Origin: an uncultured Muribaculaceae bacterium
Lineage (GTDB): Bacteria; Bacteroidota; Bacteroidia; Bacteroidales; Muribaculaceae
DNA length: 64,000 nucleotides
NCBI GenBank assembly: GCA_910578385.1
Contig: CAJTQV010000005.1
Span: forward strand, 1 to 64,000
Direction of reading: 5' to 3'
Shown piece after piece: positions 60,571 through 64,000 of the stretch. The notes beneath the pieces are model-generated. The model ran no database searches and was not told where the DNA came from. It saw only the letters and a list, made by a program, of their open reading frames with translations. The first letter of the stretch is position 1; each line of letters opens with the position of its first letter. Position numbers and translations under genes: made by a program.

Positions 60571-62604
60571 ATGAAAAGATTTCCATCAATCGTGTTGACG
60601 CTGCTTGTGCCTTTGTGTGCACAGGCGACGCCGCTCACTCCCGAAGCGGCATTACAGCGTGCCCTTGGCGACGCCCCGCGACGCGTGGCCGGAAACAGCG
60701 GTTCGTACCGCCTCGCGACGACACGCCAAAGCAACGGTTCCGACGCCATCTATGTCTTCACTCGTCCGGCCTCGGAGGGCTTCATCGTGGCTCCGGCTGA
60801 TGACCGAGCACCGGCTCTGCTTGGATACGGAGAGACAAATTTAACCGATGAAAACGGGAATATTGCTCCCGGAATGACATATTGGCTCGACCAGCTCGCT
60901 CGTCAGGTGGAATATGCCGCCTCGCACAAGAAATCCCGCCGGATCTCCAAGGCCCGTCCGGAAAGAGAGGCGATCACACCCCTCTGCAAGACACTCTGGG
61001 ACCAGGATACGCCATATAACAACCTCTGTCCCGAAGACAACGGAGAGCTGTCGGTGACAGGATGTGTGGCGACGGCTATGTCACAGGCCATGAAATACCA
61101 TAACTGGCCCGAGACAGGCGAGGGCTCCATAGCCTATGACTGGAACGGCACCACGCTCTCTCTGGATTTCTCCGGCCAGACATTCAAGTGGAGCCGGATG
61201 CTCGAAACATATACCGGCCATGCCGATGAAGAACAGTGCAATGCCGTGGCCGAACTTATGCGTGCAGCCGGCTACTCGGTCGAGATGGAGTATAGTTCTT
61301 ACGCATCAAGTGCCAGATCGCTGACAATAGCTCCGGCACTTGGCAATCATTTCCGTTATGACAAGTCATCACTAAGATTCATCTATCGCGACCATTATTC
61401 CCTCTACGACTGGGAGGAGATTATCTACAAGTCCCTGCAGGAGGATGGACCCGTGATTTATGATGGCCAAAGTTATGACGGAGGCCACTCCTACATATGC
61501 GACGGCTATTCATCAGACGGCTATTTCCACTTCAACTGGGGATGGGGAGGCATAAGCGACGGATATTTCCTTCTCGATGCTCTCGACCCCCTCGAACAGG
61601 GCATCGGGGGCGCGGCAGCAGGATTCAACTTCATGCAAGACGCTATTATCGGCATAAGACCTGACCGCACCGGCACCTCGCAATGGGAGCATGCCGTCAT
61701 GGCTTATTACGAACCCCTGCACATCTCGCAGACTGTCCACGAAGGTCAAGACGCATTGATACAAGACAACGTAATCTACAATACCGGACCCGGTGTCATG
61801 CATTCCGGAACTATCGGACTATGTTTCCAGCCGATTGATATGACAGGACGTGCTTCGGGCGACCCCATCTACATCATGGAGGAGATCCAAGGGCCGATAG
61901 AAGTGAGCTGGGGAGAGTCCGGGTATGGTGCCTATCTCAGTGAGATACCAGATGGCAGATACACCATCACCATGGCATACACTCTCGGTGACAGCACTGA
62001 ATACTTGCCAGTGATTGGTTATACATACTCTGTGACCAGCTACATACTCGACAAGACCGGAGATGATGTGGAACTTACTCCGGTCCTAAAGGAAGCACCT
62101 GATTTTACCGATGTCAAGTACCCCACACACATCTCTGCCGATGGCGATATTGTCGTGACGGGAACGCTAACCAACAATACCGGTGCCCCTTACCACAACT
62201 TCGTTACAGCTCTGATTTTGTCGGAAGATTGCACGGAGCTTTACGCACTGGGTTACATGATGGTGGTTGATCTCGAAGAGGGCGAAAGCAAGGAATTGAA
62301 GTATAACACTCCGTTAAGGCTGCTCTGCGACCTGCCGGCCGGACAGTATTATTTAGCGATCGCCATAGATGGAGGTAACGGCTACTACGGATTTCTCTCA
62401 GAGCCGGAGCTGGTGAGTTACGTAGATGGTCCAGCGGGAGTATCCAATCCTGCCGTAGACCCGGACCTCGGACACCGCGTGTACTACACCATCGACGGCG
62501 TGCGTGTGGCCGAAGACGGAGCCAGTGAACCTCAACCCACCCTTCCAGCGGGCCTGTATATCGTAAAATCAAGCTCATCGACAAGCAAAATCATTGTGAA
62601 ATAA
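60571..62604 (+). CDS. C10-family cysteine protease (streptopain/interpain-like) with sorting-like tail
   Basis: 677 residues, secreted (signal peptide ending near CAQA). A propeptide of about 110 residues (with FIVAPADDRAPALLGYGE, the inhibitor-like region) is followed by the C10 catalytic domain: catalytic Cys165 in TGCVATAMSQAMKYH and His306 in GGHSYICDGY, then FHFNWGWGG. Relatives are SpeB and interpain A. The C-terminal about 300 residues are beta-sandwich modules, ending in the shared tail (VYYTIDGVRV...GLYIVKSS...KIIVK). Likely an exported protease acting on host or dietary protein. The ATG at 60571 is preferred over in-frame codons inside the aminotransferase gene, 13 bp after its stop. 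Confidence 0.9.
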   Translation: MKRFPSIVLTLLVPLCAQATPLTPEAALQRALGDAPRRVAGNSGSYRLATTRQSNGSDAIYVFTRPASEGFIVAPADDRAPALLGYGETNLTDENGNIAPGMTYWLDQLARQVEYAASHKKSRRISKARPEREAITPLCKTLWDQDTPYNNLCPEDNGELSVTGCVATAMSQAMKYHNWPETGEGSIAYDWNGTTLSLDFSGQTFKWSRMLETYTGHADEEQCNAVAELMRAAGYSVEMEYSSYASSARSLTIAPALGNHFRYDKSSLRFIYRDHYSLYDWEEIIYKSLQEDGPVIYDGQSYDGGHSYICDGYSSDGYFHFNWGWGGISDGYFLLDALDPLEQGIGGAAAGFNFMQDAIIGIRPDRTGTSQWEHAVMAYYEPLHISQTVHEGQDALIQDNVIYNTGPGVMHSGTIGLCFQPIDMTGRASGDPIYIMEEIQGPIEVSWGESGYGAYLSEIPDGRYTITMAYTLGDSTEYLPVIGYTYSVTSYILDKTGDDVELTPVLKEAPDFTDVKYPTHISADGDIVVTGTLTNNTGAPYHNFVTALILSEDCTELYALGYMMVVDLEEGESKELKYNTPLRLLCDLPAGQYYLAIAIDGGNGYYGFLSEPELVSYVDGPAGVSNPAVDPDLGHRVYYTIDGVRVAEDGASEPQPTLPAGLYIVKSSSSTSKIIVK

Positions 62605-62694
62605 AAGTCCGCAGTGCCGGTCAAGGCTTGAGCATCAGCGGCAATAACATAAAACAAATCGGAATAATACAGGAAATCTCAATTACTGTTCCGG

Positions 62695-62733
62695 CGCGGC
62701 TTCTTAAACTTTCTTAAAGAAGCCGCGCTTTTT
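62695..62733 (+). terminator. Strong intrinsic terminator before parA
   Basis: 12-bp GC-rich stem (62695-62706 with 62717-62728), 10-nt loop, followed directly by TTTTTAT. Confidence 0.9.
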
Positions 62734-62743
62734 ATACTTTACA

Positions 62744-62775
62744 TTCGGATAATCGGCGAATTTTCACTATTTTTG
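62744..62775 (+). promoter_or_regulatory. Promoter of parAB
   Basis: -7 TATTTTTG (62768-62775) with TTCG (62744-62747) 20 bp upstream as a weak -33. Confidence 0.55.
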
Positions 62776-62824
62776 CAAAATAATAGTAGCTGTATCAATC
62801 CGAACCGCTGCTGAATTCACCTTT

Positions 62825-63598
62825 ATGGGAAAAATAATAGCAATAGCAAATCAGAAGGGTGGCGTAGGCAAGACCACTACCTCGTTCAACCTCGGCGCAT
62901 GTCTCGCCTTTGACAAGCGCAAGGTCCTTCTCGTCGATGCCGACCCGCAGGCAAACGCCACATCGGGTATCGGCGTCGAACCCACCGACTCCGACGCGAG
63001 CATCTACGAATGCCTTATCGACGGCTATCCCGCCGCCGATGCCATTATGCCCACACAGGTCAAGGGCCTCGACATCATCCCGTCGCGAATAGACCTTGTC
63101 GGCGCGGAGGTCGAGCTGATGTCACGCCCCGACCGCGAGCGTATGCTGGCAAAAGCTCTCGAACCGGTCAAGGACCGCTATGACTACATACTCATAGACT
63201 GCAGCCCCTCTCTCGGCATAATAACCGTAAACGCCCTCACAGCCTCGGACTCGGTACTGATACCGGTCCAGGCGGAATATTTCGCTCTCGAAGGTATCGC
63301 ACAGCTCCTCAACACCGTGCGCATCATCAAGAGCCGCCTGCGTCCGCAGCTCGAAATCGAGGGTTTCCTGCTCACCATGTACGACGCACGCCTCCGTCTG
63401 GCAAACCAGATTTTCGAGGAGCTGAAGGGACATTTCGGCGACATGGTGTTCACCACCGTCATTCCCCGCAACATCAAGCTCTCCGAGTCGCCGAGCCACG
63501 GTCTCCCGGTCATCCTCTATGACCCAGACTCACGCGGAGCAATCGCTTATACTCAGCTCGCAAAGGAATTGCGGTCACGTAACAAGAAGAAGAAATGA
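62825..63598 (+). CDS. parA: Chromosome-partitioning ATPase ParA/Soj
   Basis: 257 residues, P-loop ATPase that moves ParB-parS complexes over the nucleoid. Deviant Walker A KGGVGKTT with the signature Lys at its start (residues about 11-18), Walker A' DADPQANATSG, Walker B ILIDCSPSLG, and the C-terminal IPRNIKLSESPSHGLPV. No N-terminal DNA-binding domain, so it is of the chromosomal Soj type. It overlaps parB by ATGA and has its own promoter after a strong terminator. Such chromosomal parAB genes usually lie near the replication origin. Confidence 0.96.
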   Translation: MGKIIAIANQKGGVGKTTTSFNLGACLAFDKRKVLLVDADPQANATSGIGVEPTDSDASIYECLIDGYPAADAIMPTQVKGLDIIPSRIDLVGAEVELMSRPDRERMLAKALEPVKDRYDYILIDCSPSLGIITVNALTASDSVLIPVQAEYFALEGIAQLLNTVRIIKSRLRPQLEIEGFLLTMYDARLRLANQIFEELKGHFGDMVFTTVIPRNIKLSESPSHGLPVILYDPDSRGAIAYTQLAKELRSRNKKKK

Positions 63599-64000
63599 CA
63601 CCGAAACGAAACGCCCTGGGACGTGGTCTCGACTCGCTGATAAGCCTCGGCGAGGTGCGCACCGACGGCAGCTCCGCCATCTCGGAGATTGACATCGCCC
63701 GCATCTCTCCCAACCCTGAACAGCCGCGCCGCACATTCTCCGAGGAAAGCCTCGATGAACTTGCGGTCTCAATCCGCGAGTTGGGTATTGTACAGCCCCT
63801 CACCCTGCGTCTGACCGACAATGGCAACTATCAGATTATAGCCGGTGAACGCCGCTGGCGCGCTGCCTCGCGTGCCGGTCTGACATCGGTTCCCGCCTAT
63901 GTCCGCACTGCATCCGACTCGGAGATGACCGAGATGGCTCTCATCGAGAACATCCAGCGCGAGGACCTCAACGCCATAGAAGTCGCTCTGGGCTTCAAGA
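63595..64000 (+). CDS. parB: Chromosome-partitioning protein ParB, 5' part
   Basis: First 135 codons; the gene runs off the window. Family start MTPKRNALGRGLDSLI, then ISPNPEQPRRTF, LAVSIRELGIVQPLTL (CTPase fold), the arginine patch GERRWRAAS that binds CTP/phosphate, and IENIQREDLNAIE. The parS-binding HTH lies beyond the edge. Start overlaps the parA stop (ATGA). Confidence 0.95.
   Translation, partial: MTPKRNALGRGLDSLISLGEVRTDGSSAISEIDIARISPNPEQPRRTFSEESLDELAVSIRELGIVQPLTLRLTDNGNYQIIAGERRWRAASRAGLTSVPAYVRTASDSEMTEMALIENIQREDLNAIEVALGFK

Overview
The window looks like chromosomal DNA from a gut Bacteroidota, most likely Bacteroidales of the Muribaculaceae/Bacteroides type. The evidence is a complete SusC/SusD/SusE-type glycan locus with a GH97 enzyme, SusR-like TPR/membrane regulators, BACON and BspA-like secreted proteins, DUF2723, promoters of the Bacteroidota form (-33 TTG/TTTG, about 20 bp, -7 TAnnTTTG), and almost no Shine-Dalgarno sequences. 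Species assignment is inference. Housekeeping genes are GC-rich; several accessory blocks (BACON gene, toxin-antitoxin pair, type III R-M, the 40.7-41.7 kb lipoprotein, the 46.5-50.4 kb GHKL operon) look clearly AT-richer.

Layout. 0.1-7.0 kb: an outer-membrane porin, an Agp-like glucose-1-phosphatase, a BspA-like leucine-rich-repeat protein, then queA-aroA (overlapping). 7.1-11.0 kb: two identical tRNA-Val(UAC) genes, a BACON-domain lipoprotein, and a third 3' half-tRNA with a repeat of the tRNA downstream region, so the lipoprotein gene sits between roughly 280-bp direct repeats. 11.2-12.1 kb: a toxin-antitoxin-like pair with a perfect 24-bp operator-like palindrome. 12.3-18.0 kb: a starch-binding surface protein, a TPR/membrane regulator and two small secreted proteins. 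18.1-30.7 kb: an alpha-glucan utilisation locus (susC, susD, susE-like, a clan GH-D glycosidase, GH97 susB, a second SusE/F-like protein) read leftwards from one clear promoter, with its SusR-like regulator upstream. 30.7-35.6 kb: a type III restriction-modification operon that abuts the regulator.

35.7-46.4 kb: seven 23-bp tandem repeats leading into a DUF4143-type ATPase, an alanine-dehydrogenase-like protein, a GT4 glycosyltransferase, an outer-membrane barrel, a lipoprotein with a glycine-rich hydrophobic segment, GDP-L-fucose synthase and a large DUF2723 membrane protein. 46.5-50.4 kb: a compact four-gene leftward operon led by a GHKL (MutL/MORC/Hsp90-type) ATPase with three poorly characterised partners. 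This is the best candidate here for an undescribed, probably defence-related, system. 50.9-52.4 kb: an AAA/PD-(D/E)XK protein. 52.7-64 kb: mostly housekeeping genes in one direction (YqeY, serS, a pseudokinase, a GNAT-like protein, ubiE/menG, a U32 peptidase, a YqiA-like hydrolase, an aminotransferase, a C10 protease, parA and the start of parB).

Working together: SusC/D/E, SusB and the GH-D enzyme should capture and degrade an alpha-glucan under control of the SusR-like protein. The secreted proteins at 2.9, 12.3, 16.7, 18.1 and 60.6 kb share a C-terminal tail that suggests a common export or anchoring route. No transposase, integrase, CRISPR array or rRNA was seen.
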